A DNA stretch of 64,000 bases from RHKX01 sp963820055 (GCA_963820055.1 CAWFYJ010000004.1:718171-782170), one strand, 5' to 3'; shown: positions 27,545-35,933, counted from the first letter of the stretch. Notes: generated by a model not told the origin, from the letters alone. Translations and numbers: made by a program.

Positions 27545-28711
27545 ATGAGTTCCCGGATACGCCACCGACCAGGGCAGTTCTCGACTCGGCTCGCCACCTG
27601 ATCGGCGAGCGGGCGAGCGCGCATTCCGACGCCCGGCACTGCTCCTCGATCGCGCGGTTCTGCGCGGGAACATCGCGGAGATGGCGCGGCGCATGGAGCG
27701 GCTTCCCGGCGGCCTGCGCCCCCACGCGAAGATCCACAAGAGCCCCGAGATCGGCCGGATGCAACTCGAGGCCGGAGCGATCGGGCTGACCACGGCGACG
27801 GTCTGGGAGGCCTCGGCGATGGTCGCCGCGGGCATCTCCGACATCCTCGTCTGCAACCAGGTCGTCGGCGCGGTCAAGGCGGCCGAGCTGGCGCGGATCG
27901 CCGGCCTCGCCGACGTGATCGTGCTGGTCGAGAGCGAGGCCAACGCGGATCAGCTCGCGGCTGCCGCCCGGCGCGCCGGAACCGAGATCGGCGTCCTCGT
28001 CGAGCTCGACGTCGGCCTGCACCGGGCGGGCGTGCGCGGCGTCGAACAGGCGCTCGAGCTCGCCCGCTACGTCGACGCGCGCCGACGGCCTGCGGCTGCG
28101 CGGCGTGCTCGGCTACGAGGGCCACTGCATGCTCGAGCCGGACCGCGACCTGCGGGTGCGAAGGCGCGAGGAGGCGAACGCCGAGCTGATCGAGCTCGCC
28201 GACGAGTTCGAACGCGCGGGGCTGCCGACCGAGATCGTCGCCGCCGGCGGGCTCGGCACCTGGGACATCACCGGAGCCAACGAGCGGATCACCGAGATCC
28301 ACGCCGGCTCCTACGTCTTCATGGACGCCTTCCACCGCCGGCTCGGTGCCGGGCTTCGAGCCGGCGCTCACGGTCCTGTCGACCGTGATCTCGCGTAAGG
28401 GCGAATCGGCGATCGTCGACTGCGGGCGCAAGGCGATCGGCATCGACCGCGCGGTGCCGGAGCTCGTCGGCACCGGCGGTAGGTGAACTTCGAGCACGGC
28501 GAGCACTTCATCCACGAGGAGCACACCGTGCATCGCGCTCGACGACGAGCCTGACCTGGGTGTCGGCGATACGGTCCGGCTGATGCCCGGATACGCGCCG
28601 ACGACGGTGAATCTGTACGACTGCTACTTCGTGGTCGAGGACGACCTCGTGGCCGACGTCTGGCCGGTCCGCGCCCGCTACGGAGCCGAGACCGCCGGGG
28701 TGGGCCGATGA
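27545..28711 (+). CDS. DSD1/D-threonine aldolase-family PLP enzyme (frameshifted)
   Basis: A fold-type III PLP protein. The barrel starts with TPALLLDRAVLRGNIAEM and GLRPHAKIHKSPEIGRMQL (PLP Lys), then SEANADQLAAAARRAG, GVLGYEGHCML, VAAGGLGTWDITGAN and ISRKGESAIVDCGRKAIG. A D-serine dehydratase-like beta domain closes it. In characterised relatives this domain binds a metal through His and Cys/Asp in P-x-H-x-C-x-TVN. Here the segment is PGYAPTTVNLYD, so both ligand positions are replaced. Frame changes lie near 27.56-27.63, 28.08, 28.35 and 28.48-28.53 kb. Acts on a D-3-hydroxyamino acid or similar; substrate unknown. Confidence 0.8.
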
Positions 28712-29500
28712 AGGGGCTCGACGAGCGCGTCGCCGTGGTCACCGGTGCGGCCAGCGGCGTCGGGTTCGGGATCGCCGAGGTGCTGGCGCGCGAGGGTGCG
28801 AGGGTGGCGGTCGCCGATCTCGATTCGCCGGTGCCGAGAGCGCCGCCGCCGCGCTGACAGAAGCCGGAGGCGAGGCGCTGGGGGTGCGGGTCGACGTTGC
28901 AGACCGCTCTCGCGTCGACGAGATGGTCGCCGCGGCATTGGACCGCTGGGGCCGCATCGACATCCTCTCCGCGAACGCGGGGGTCTACCCGGCGGCCGCC
29001 CTCGGCGAGATCGACGCCGAGTTGCTCGAGCGCGTCCTTGCCATCAACGTGAAGGGCGCGATCTACTCGATGCAGGCGTGCCTGCCGACCATGAGGGACC
29101 GGGGATACGGGCGGATGGTGCTGACTTCGTCCATCACCGGCCCGCTGGTGGGCGCCGCCGGTTACGGCACCTACGGCGCGACGAAGGCTGCGCTGCTCGG
29201 GTTCATGCGCAGCGCGGCGCTCGAGCTCGGCGACCACGGAATCACGATCAACGCCGTGCAGCCGGGCAACGTACGGACCCGGGCTTCGCGGATCTGCCGC
29301 CCGAATGGCAACAGCAGATGATCGACGTGATCCCGCTCGGGCGCCTCGCCGAGCCCGAGGACGTGGGTTGGGCCGTTCGTTTCCTCGCCGCCGAGGAGGC
29401 GGGCTACATCACCGGACAAACGCTGGTCATCGACGGCGGTCAGGTCCTCCCGAGGGCTGACCGACCGATCCATCGAGACGAAGAGGGAACACGCCAATGA
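28708..29500 (+). CDS. Short-chain dehydrogenase/reductase (frameshifted)
   Basis: A classical SDR: cofactor motif VVTGAASGVGFGIAE, acidic DLD after strand 2 (NAD preference), SANAGVYPAAALG, catalytic Ser in LTSSITGP, Tyr and Lys in YGTYGATKAA, and the family C-terminus GYITGQTLVIDGG. ATG overlaps the preceding stop. Single-base losses near 28.83 and 29.28 kb. Likely oxidises a hydroxyl of the pathway intermediate before the lactonase. Confidence 0.85.
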
Positions 29501-30370
29501 TCATCACCGACGATCTCTCGCTCCCGGAAGGCCCGGTGGCACTCGCCGACGGCTCGTGGCTGGCTACCGAGCTCGACACACGCCGCGGCACCGTAGTGAG
29601 GATCACCGCGGGCGGCATCCGCGAGCCGATCGCCCAGACGGGGCGGCCGAACGGGCTGGCATGCCGGCGAGACGGCTCGTCTGGGTCGCCGAATCGCTTG
29701 AGCCCGCCCTCCTGCGCCTGCAACTGTCGGGTGAGTTCACCAGCGAGTTGACCGAGGTCGAGGGACGCCCGCTGCTCTGGCCCAACGACCTGTGCTTCGG
29801 GCCTGACGGCGCGCTCTACGTGACCGACTCGGGGATCCTCGTGGGCGATTTCCTGATCGACGGCAAGCCGATCGAGGGCGCCGAGAACGTGACGACCGAG
29901 GGCATCGTGTTCCGCTTCGACCCGCGCACCGGCGAGGCGACGCTGCTCGACGAGGGCCTCGGCTTCACGAACGGGATCGCCTTCGGGCCCGAAGGGCTGC
30001 TGTACGCGAACGAGACGCTGACCGGCAACATTTACCGGTACCGCATCGAGGACGGGCGGCTCGGTCGGGCGAGCGCGAGATGTTCGGCAACGTCAACGAT
30101 CCGGCCTACGACCGAGCCCGGACTGCACGGTCCCGATGGGATGGCGTTCAGCTCCGACGGCCGCCTGTGGGTTGCCGTGTTCGGCCAGGGCGATATGACC
30201 GTGCTTGATCCGCGACGGCAGCGTCGAGCAGCGGATTGAGGTCGGCGACCGCTCACCTTGCGAACGTCGCCTTCGGTCCGGAAGGCGAGAAGACGATCTA
30301 CGTGGTCGGGGACGAGCACGGATCGCTGTCGTCGATCGACGTCGACGTCGACGGCCTGCCGCTGTTTTGG
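29497..30370 (+). CDS. SMP-30/gluconolactonase-like protein (frameshifted)
   Basis: Six-bladed propeller motifs: LSLPEGPVALADGSWLATEL with the metal Glu in EGP, WPNDLCFGPDGALYVTDSG with the metal Asn and Asp, FTNGIAFGPEGLLYANET, LHGPDGMAFSSDGRLWVAVF and NVAFGPEGEKTIYVV. The family hydrolyses sugar or acyl lactones with a divalent metal. Overlaps the SDR by 4 bases. Frame changes near 29.67, 30.07, 30.21 and 30.25 kb. No stop separates it from the aldolase in the sequence as given; the end is an estimate. Confidence 0.8.
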
Positions 30371-31134
30371 CCACACCCGCTGCGGGCGACGCTCGCCTCC
30401 GGAGGGCTGTCCCTCGGCACGTTCGTCATGGAGTTCGCGACCGCGGCATGCCCTGGCTCGCCTCGCGGACCGGGCTCGACTTCCTGATCTACGACAACGA
30501 GCACGGCAACCTCTCCCACGCCGAGGTCCGCGAGGGGGTGCTCGCCTGCCGGGCCGTCGGTGTCACCCCGGTTGTGCGCACCCGCAGCGCCGAGCGTTCC
30601 GAGATCTCGCCGGTCCTCGATGCGGGTGCGCTGGCCGTGATCGTCCCGATGACCGAGTCGCCCGACAGGTCGCCGCCACGGTCGAGGCCGCCCGCTACCA
30701 CCCGGCCGGCTCGCGAGGGACCGCCTTCGGCATCGCGCACGACCTCTACGACGACACCGTCCCGCCCGCAGGCGATGGCCGCAGCGAACGCCGAGGTCAT
30801 GGTCATTCCCCAGATCGAGACTGCCCGCGGCCTGGAGGCCGCGGACGAGATCTGCAGCGTCCCGGGCGTCGACCTCGTCTGGATGGGCCACATGGACCTT
30901 AGCCAGTCACTGGGGATTCCCGGGCAGATCGATCACCCACGGATGGTCGAGGCGATCGAGCGCATCGCCGCGACGGCCGCTGACCACGGGCTCCCGTCCG
31001 GCCGCCTCGTCGCCGGTCCCGACGACGGGCGCCGGTCGCACCAGCAGGGCTACACGGCCCTTGCGATGGCGTCCGACGTCTGGCTGATGCGCGACGCCAT
31101 GACCAGGTTCGCGGGTCAGCTGAAGGGCGACTAG
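30371..31134 (+). CDS. HpcH/HpaI-family aldolase (frameshifted)
   Basis: LGTFVMEFATA near the start, LDFLIYDNEHGNLSHAEV with the metal/base acidic pair, then a typical metal-dependent pyruvate aldolase core (EVMVIPQIETARGLE, VDLVWMGHMDLSQSLGIPG). The family cleaves 4-hydroxy-2-oxo acids to pyruvate or glyoxylate plus aldehyde. Last gene of the second catabolic operon. No conventional start exists just before PHPLRATLAS, and the frame is joined to the lactonase; 30371 is a guess. Breaks near 30.45, 30.67 and 30.77 kb. TAG ends it at 31132-31134. Confidence 0.82.
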
Positions 31135-31168
31135 AGGCGGAAGGCGCGCCTCATCGGGGTGTCGGGGC

Positions 31169-31186
31169 CGTAGCACGCGTGCTACG
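31169..31186. promoter_or_regulatory. Palindromic operator, first copy
   Basis: CGTAGCACGCGTGCTACG, perfect 18-bp palindrome. Overlaps a TACGCT -10-like box. Probable antitoxin autoregulation site. Confidence 0.65.
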
Positions 31187-31227
31187 CTGTCCCTACGATG
31201 CCGAGAAACATCACCCAGCGCGAACTC

Positions 31228-31245
31228 CGTAGCACGCGTGCTACG
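31228..31245. promoter_or_regulatory. Palindromic operator, second copy
   Basis: Identical 18-bp palindrome 59 bases after the first. Its TACGCT box (31242-31247) ends 9 bases before the functional antitoxin ATG. Confidence 0.65.
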
Positions 31246-31256
31246 CTCTCCTTCCG

Positions 31257-31511
31257 ATGCCGAGAAACATCACCCAGCGCGAACTCCGGAACGAGAGCGG
31301 CGCGATCATGCGGGCCCTCGACGAGGGAGAGGACTTCATCGTCACCCGCAATGGCGTCGCGGTCGCTTCGCTGCTGCCGCTGCGGCGGCGCACGTTCGTG
31401 CTCCGGGAGTCCGTGCTCGAGGCGTTCGCCGGCGCGCCGGCGATCGATGCCGGGCGTTTCACCGAGGACATCGACGAGGTACTCGACCAGGATCCGACCC
31501 CCCGTGCCTGA
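31257..31511 (+). CDS. Phd/YefM-type antitoxin (VapB-like)
   Basis: 84 residues with the short pattern NITQREL, MRALDEGEDFIVTRNGVAVASLLPL of Phd/YefM-fold antitoxins, plus an acidic toxin-wrapping tail (FTEDIDEVLDQDP). The second of two duplicated ATGs is used because only it keeps this frame. Overlaps the PIN toxin by 8 bases. Expected to bind the two palindromes upstream and repress its operon. Homologous in layout to the module at 35249-35883. Confidence 0.85.
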   Translation: MPRNITQRELRNESGAIMRALDEGEDFIVTRNGVAVASLLPLRRRTFVLRESVLEAFAGAPAIDAGRFTEDIDEVLDQDPTPRA

Positions 31512-31929
31512 AGCGACACCCGCCCGCGGGCTGATCGACACGTCCGTCGTCATCGACCTCGAGCGCACCGATCCCGCGGACCTGCCGCTCGCGATCGCTG
31601 TTTCGGCCGTGACGCTCGCGGAGCTCGCGGCGGGTCCGCACGCCACCGAAGACGGATTCGAGCGGGCACGGCGCCAGGATCGATTGCAGCGGACGGAGAC
31701 GGCGTTCGACGTGCTCCCCTTCGATGCCGTCGCGGCGCGCGCCTTCGGCCGGATCTATCAAGCCGTGTCCGCAGCCGGGCGGAAACCCCGCGGGCGGCGC
31801 ACCACGGATCTGCTCATCGCGGCGACCGCCCTGGCCGTCGGCCTACCGCTCTACACGCGAAACCCCGCCGACCTCACGGGGCTCACCGACGTCGTCGACG
31901 TCCGGCCGGTCGGCCTCGTCGGCGATTGA
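31504..31929 (+). CDS. PIN-domain toxin (VapC-like)
   Basis: 141 residues from GTG 31504. PIN-domain acidic residues lie in LIDTSVVIDLER, the Glu of VTLAELAAG, and RTTDLLIAATALAVGLPLYT with the closing RNPADL. VapC enzymes are Mg-dependent RNases that cut tRNA or rRNA. The same frame is open back to the duplicated ATG at 31198, which would give a 243-residue product with a meaningless N-terminus. A strong hairpin follows the stop. Confidence 0.88.
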   Translation: MPEATPARGLIDTSVVIDLERTDPADLPLAIAVSAVTLAELAAGPHATEDGFERARRQDRLQRTETAFDVLPFDAVAARAFGRIYQAVSAAGRKPRGRRTTDLLIAATALAVGLPLYTRNPADLTGLTDVVDVRPVGLVGD

Positions 31930-31940
31930 CTGAATGAGCT

Positions 31941-31966
31941 CAACCGCCGCCTAGGGGCGGCGGTTG
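31941..31966. terminator. Perfect hairpin after vapBC-like module
   Basis: CAACCGCCGCC / TAGG / GGCGGCGGTTG: an 11-bp perfect stem with a 4-base loop, no T-run. It lies between the toxin gene and a convergent small ORF whose stop falls inside the loop region, so it could end transcription from both sides. Confidence 0.65.
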
Positions 31967-32067
31967 ACCTTCCTCGGCCGGAGCTTCGCGGCGAGCCGGT
32001 GGCGTTGTCCGTCGGAGCGGAGCTCGGCGGCGCGCTGCTGTCCGTACTTCTCGATGAGGGCGTTCAT
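31951..32067 (-). CDS. Very small basic protein, 38 residues
   Basis: ATG 32067 with a ribosome site (GAAAGGAACCGCC) encodes a 38-residue helical, Arg/Lys/Gln-rich peptide (begins MNALIEKYGQQRAAEL). The TAG lies within the hairpin at 31941-31966. Good ribosome site and amphipathic composition support it; no family known to me. Divergent from the LuxR-family regulator. Confidence 0.45.
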   Translation of the reverse strand: MNALIEKYGQQRAAELRSDGQRHRLAAKLRPRKVNRRP

Positions 32068-32210
32068 GGCGGTTCCTTTCGGTTCAACTGATCGCCATCG
32101 AAACTACGGCTGAGAATCCCGCTCCACATCGGCCTTTCGGGCCGATCTCGGGCTCCTGACCCCTTAGTTGCCGCGCCCTACCCCTTACTTGCGGAAGGCC
32201 GACCGGGCGG

Positions 32211-32216
32211 CATACT
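32211..32216 (+). promoter_or_regulatory. -10-like box before the LuxR-family ATPase
   Basis: CATACT, 7 bases upstream of GTG 32224; weaker match than others but the same leaderless spacing. Confidence 0.35.
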
Positions 32217-32223
32217 CAAGGTC

Positions 32224-35200
32224 GTGCAGCAGCGCGTCAGCAGCAGCCGCTTCGTGGGCCGGGAAGGGGAGCTCGCCGAGCTTCGGCGGGCGCTCGGCGA
32301 CGACGCCTCCCTCCCTGCCATCCGCTTCCTCGCCGGCGAGTCGGGCGTCGGCAAGAGCCGGCTCCTCGCCGAGCTGATCGCTGCCGCCGAGGACGACGGC
32401 GCCCGGGTGATCGGTGGCTCCTGCGTCGAACTCGCCGAGGGCGAGATGCCGTATGCGCCGCTCGTCTCGGCCCTGCGGCCTCTTCACCGCACCTGCGAGC
32501 CGGTGCTGGATGAGCTCGGCGACGACAGCCGCGCCCAGCTCGCGCGCCTCAGCCCCGAGATCGGCGGGGCCGCGTCGGCGGCCGCTGCCGAGAGCGAGCG
32601 CGGCGAGGCTCAGCTGTGGCTGTTCGAGGCGTTCCTCGAGCTGATCTCGCGGCTCGGCGAGTCGGGGCCGGTGCTGCTCTGGATCGAGGACATCCACTGG
32701 GCTGACAGCTCGACCCGCGCCTTACTCCGGTTCCTCTCCGCCGGACTCCGCGAGGAGCGCGTCCTCGTCATCGCCACCTACCGGGCCGACGAGCTCCACC
32801 GCCGCCACCCGCTTCGCCCGCTGCTCGCCGAGCTCGAGCGCTCGCCGCTCGCCGCGCGGATGGACCTCGACCGCTTCGACCGGGACGAGCTGGCCGAACA
32901 GCTCGCCGACATCCTCGACCGCGACCCGGGCGACGACGTCGTCGAGCGCCTCTACAAGCGCAGCGAGGGGAACCCGCTCTTCACCGAGGAGCTGCTCGCG
33001 GCCGGAATCGACGGCCTCGGCCCGCTGCCGCCGAGCATGCGCGAGGCGCTGATGCTGCGGATCGAGCGCCTCTCGCCCGAATGCCAGCAGGTCCTGCGGG
33101 CGCTCGCCGTCGCCGGACGGGCGGGCGAGGCGGTACTCGACGCGGCTACCGAGCTCGGATCCGCCGCGGTCTCGGCGGCCCTGCGCGAGGCGATCGACGC
33201 CCACATTGCGGCGCTCGACGGCGAGCGGTTCTGTTTCCGCCACGCGATCCTCCGCGAGGTCCTCTACGAGGACCTGCTGCCCGGCGAGCGGGCCGAGCTC
33301 CACCTCTGCATCGCCACCGCCATCGAGGCCTCCGCGAACGGATCGCGTTCGGCCTGGGAGGCGACGGCGATCGCCCACCACCTCCAGGCCGGCGGCGACC
33401 AGCCGCGGGCGCTGAGCGCCGCAGTGTCGGCGTCGGGCGAGGTGCGCTCGCTCCACGCCTACGACGAGGCGGCGGCGCTGCTCGACCGCGCGCTGACTTT
33501 GTGGAATCGCGTCGATGACCCTGAGGCGGTCACCGGAATGCGCGAGTGCGAGCTGCTGGAGGCGGCGGCGAGCGTCCACTATCTGGCCGGCGAGGACGAG
33601 GTCGCAGTGGCTCTCTTCGAGCGGGCGATCGCGGCGCTCGGGGAGTCCGGCGAGGAGGCCGACCCCGAGCGCGCCGCCGGCCTCCTCGAGGGTCTCGCTC
33701 TCGCTCAATGGACGCTCGGGCGCTCCGAGGAGAGCCGCGAGACTCAGAAGCGCGCCCTCGATCTGCTCGCCGATGACGAGATGACGCCGACTCGCGCCCG
33801 CCTGCTCGCGCAGCAGGTCAGGTTCCTGCTCCTCCAGGGGCGGTTCCCGGAGGCCTGCGACGTTGCACCGGAGGCGCTCGAGGTGACCGAGCGGCTCGGG
33901 ATGGACTCCGAGCGTGCGGGCGTCCTCAACCGCCTCGGCTGCGCGCTCTTCGCGATGGGCGAAGAGGAGGAGGGCGCCCAACGCATGGAGGAGTCGATCC
34001 GCCTCGCGGAGACGACCGGCCGGGACGGCGACCTCGCCACCGCCTACACGAACTACGCCGACGCGCTCCACTTCGCCGGGCACACCCACCGCGCCTGGGA
34101 GATCGCCGAGCGCGGACTGCGCGAGATCAGCGAGCGGCTCGAGCGCCACGGCGGCTCGCCGCGGGCCGCCAGCTTCATCCGCCTCAACCTCGCCGCGATG
34201 TCGTTCGACCTCGGCTACTGGACGGCCGCCGACGAGGAGCTCGAGCGCGCCGGGATGCCGACGCTCGGAGTCGACAGGGCGAACGCGCTGATCCAGATCG
34301 CCTATCTCGCCGTCGGCCGCGGCCACGACGACGAGGCCGAGCGTGCGCTCGAGGAGGCGGACGAGCTGCTCCGGGACTCGCTCGAGCCGCAGTACATCGC
34401 GCCCCATGCCGCCCTCACGGCGGAGCTCTCCGCCCGCCGCGGCGACTTCGCCGGGGCCGGCAGGGCCGTCGACGTGGGGATCGACCGGATCCAGTTCTGC
34501 AGCGACGACGGCGTCCGGCTCGCTCAAATCGCCCTGGCCGGGATCGCCGTCGCGGCCGAGGTTGCCGAGCGGGCACGCGACCTCGGCGACTCCGACGACG
34601 CTGCTGCCGCGACCGCCCGGGCCGAGCAGCTCACGGCCCTGGTCCGGGCGGCGGTCGAGGACGAGTCCAGCCCGATCGAGCGGGCGCTGCTCGCCGCCGC
34701 CGAGGCGGACGCCGCCCGGGCTCGCGGCGAAGACGATCCGCGGCTCTGGGAAGCGGCCGCGGCCCGGTGGCGCGACGTCCAGCGGCCCTACTCCGAGGCG
34801 ACTGCACTCTGGCGAGGAGCCCAGGCGTCACTCGGCCGGGGCGATCGCCGCGCCGCGGCTGAAGCGCTCGGGAACGCGGAGGCGCTGGCGCGGCCGATCG
34901 GCGCGACCTGGCTCCTCGGTGAGATCGAGGGGCTCGCGCAGCGGGCCAGGCTTTCGCTCGCGCCGGAACAGCCGCCCGCGGCCGACGCGGCCGCGAGCGA
35001 GGAAGCGCCGTTCGGACTCACGGTCAGGGAGTTGCAGGTCCTCGAACTGGTCAGCAACGGCTGCACGAACCGCGAGATCGGCGAGCAGCTCTACATGGCG
35101 GAGAAGACCGCCAGCGTCCACGTCTCGCGGATCCTCTCCAAGCTCGGCGTCCGTGGCCGGACCGAGGCGGCCGCCGTCGCCCACCGTCACGGCATCGGCG

Positions 35201-35226
35201 CGGCCGCAGGCGATCCCGCCGGCTGA
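32224..35226 (+). CDS. LAL-type LuxR-family transcriptional regulator with AAA ATPase
   Basis: 1000 residues, intact. SRFVGREGELAELRRAL opens an AAA/STAND-like ATPase with Walker A GESGVGKSR (38-46) and Walker B LLWIEDIHWAD. A long helical TPR-like region occupies about 400-920. The C-terminal LuxR helix-turn-helix reads LTVRELQVLELVSNGCTNREIGEQLYMAEKTASVHVSRIL across its length, ending at the 1000th residue. Such MalT/LAL regulators sense a ligand through the repeat region. It stands between two related toxin-antitoxin modules. Its last codon is only 14 bases from the second module's operator. Confidence 0.92.
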   Translation: MQQRVSSSRFVGREGELAELRRALGDDASLPAIRFLAGESGVGKSRLLAELIAAAEDDGARVIGGSCVELAEGEMPYAPLVSALRPLHRTCEPVLDELGDDSRAQLARLSPEIGGAASAAAAESERGEAQLWLFEAFLELISRLGESGPVLLWIEDIHWADSSTRALLRFLSAGLREERVLVIATYRADELHRRHPLRPLLAELERSPLAARMDLDRFDRDELAEQLADILDRDPGDDVVERLYKRSEGNPLFTEELLAAGIDGLGPLPPSMREALMLRIERLSPECQQVLRALAVAGRAGEAVLDAATELGSAAVSAALREAIDAHIAALDGERFCFRHAILREVLYEDLLPGERAELHLCIATAIEASANGSRSAWEATAIAHHLQAGGDQPRALSAAVSASGEVRSLHAYDEAAALLDRALTLWNRVDDPEAVTGMRECELLEAAASVHYLAGEDEVAVALFERAIAALGESGEEADPERAAGLLEGLALAQWTLGRSEESRETQKRALDLLADDEMTPTRARLLAQQVRFLLLQGRFPEACDVAPEALEVTERLGMDSERAGVLNRLGCALFAMGEEEEGAQRMEESIRLAETTGRDGDLATAYTNYADALHFAGHTHRAWEIAERGLREISERLERHGGSPRAASFIRLNLAAMSFDLGYWTAADEELERAGMPTLGVDRANALIQIAYLAVGRGHDDEAERALEEADELLRDSLEPQYIAPHAALTAELSARRGDFAGAGRAVDVGIDRIQFCSDDGVRLAQIALAGIAVAAEVAERARDLGDSDDAAAATARAEQLTALVRAAVEDESSPIERALLAAAEADAARARGEDDPRLWEAAAARWRDVQRPYSEATALWRGAQASLGRGDRRAAAEALGNAEALARPIGATWLLGEIEGLAQRARLSLAPEQPPAADAAASEEAPFGLTVRELQVLELVSNGCTNREIGEQLYMAEKTASVHVSRILSKLGVRGRTEAAAVAHRHGIGAAAGDPAG

Positions 35227-35234
35227 CCGCCTGT

Positions 35235-35240
35235 TAGCCT
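35235..35240 (+). promoter_or_regulatory. -10 box of second antitoxin promoter
   Basis: TAGCCT, 8 bases before ATG 35249 and abutting the operator: another leaderless arrangement. Confidence 0.4.
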
Positions 35241-35257
35241 GTAGCCCTATGGCTACA
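35240..35257. promoter_or_regulatory. Inverted repeat operator over the antitoxin start codon
   Basis: TGTAGCCCTATGGCTACA: 7-bp arms and a 4-base centre. The ATG at 35249-35251 lies in the palindrome. Shares GTAGC-N6-GCTAC with the operators at 31169 and 31228. Confidence 0.6.
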
Positions 35258-35506
35258 CCGGTACCCCAACGGGCCCTTCGCAACGAGACGGCCGAATTGC
35301 TGCGACGCGTGGAGGCCGGAGAGCGGCTGACGATCACCGTCCACGGGCACCCCGTGGCTGAACTCGGACCGGTCCCCTCCCAGCGGCGGTTCATCGCGCG
35401 CGACGAGCTCTACGACCGCCTCGGCGGAGTGCTCGACCGCGGCGACGATCTCGCCGCCGACCTCCGTGCCGCTGACGACGACGTCGTCGTCGATCCCTTC
35501 GAGTGA
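35249..35506 (+). CDS. Phd/YefM-type antitoxin (VapB-like), second module
   Basis: 85 residues: VPQRALRNETAELLRRVEAG, LTITVHGHPVAELGPV, then an acidic tail (DRGDDLAADLRAADDDVVVD). The N-terminal half aligns in pattern with the antitoxin at 31257 (RxLRNE, RVEAGE versus RALDEGE). The start overlaps its operator and lies 22 bases after the LuxR-family stop. GTGA overlap with the toxin. Confidence 0.85.
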   Translation: MATPVPQRALRNETAELLRRVEAGERLTITVHGHPVAELGPVPSQRRFIARDELYDRLGGVLDRGDDLAADLRAADDDVVVDPFE

Positions 35507-35883
35507 CGGCCGGGCTCCTCGACACATCCGTCGTCATCGCCGTCGCCCATGGCGAGGAGCTCGAGCTGCCCGAGCAGGTGGCGATCTCAGTGGTGACGCT
35601 CTGTGAACTCCACCACGGCGTCCTCATCGCAGGCGACAAGGCTCGGGCCGACCGGCTCGACACGCTCGTTCAGGTCGAACGCGCCTTCGAGGCATTGCCT
35701 GTCGACGCTCGCGTCGCGCCGCACTTCGGCCGCCTCGTCGCCGCTGCGCGCCGTCGCCACAACGTCCGGCCGAAGCTCGCGGACGCGCTCGTCGCCGCGA
35801 CGGCCCAGTCGCACGGTCTGCCGCTCTTCACGCGAGACCGCGGCTACGAGCGCCTCGACCTCGAGAACCTCGTGCTGATCTGA
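35503..35883 (+). CDS. PIN-domain toxin (VapC-like), second module
   Basis: 126 residues from GTG 35503. LLDTSVVIAVAHGE, VTLCELHHGV and LADALVAATAQSHGLPLFTRD supply the acidic PIN residues. Compact and intact. Same fold and operon layout as the toxin at 31504 but clearly diverged, so two paralogous modules and not a recent duplicate. Confidence 0.9.
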   Translation: MTAGLLDTSVVIAVAHGEELELPEQVAISVVTLCELHHGVLIAGDKARADRLDTLVQVERAFEALPVDARVAPHFGRLVAAARRRHNVRPKLADALVAATAQSHGLPLFTRDRGYERLDLENLVLI

Positions 35884-35933
35884 ATCAGCTGGTCGGGCCA
35901 CTCGGGCGCGGTTAGGATCGCCTCGACGTTCCG

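Larger units (their letters stand above)
31169..31286. repeat. 59-bp tandem duplication of antitoxin operator and start
   Basis: Two adjacent 59-base units (31169-31227, 31228-31286) differ at three positions. Each holds an 18-bp palindrome, a TACGCT box, an ATG and the first ten antitoxin codons (MPRNITQREL). Because 59 is not a multiple of three, the first ATG reads out of the antitoxin frame. Confidence 0.92.

Noticed and set aside
31198..31503. 243-residue form of the first PIN toxin starting at the duplicated ATG
   Set aside because: The N-terminal 102 residues are frame-shifted antitoxin sequence without a fold; kept only as an observation about the duplication.
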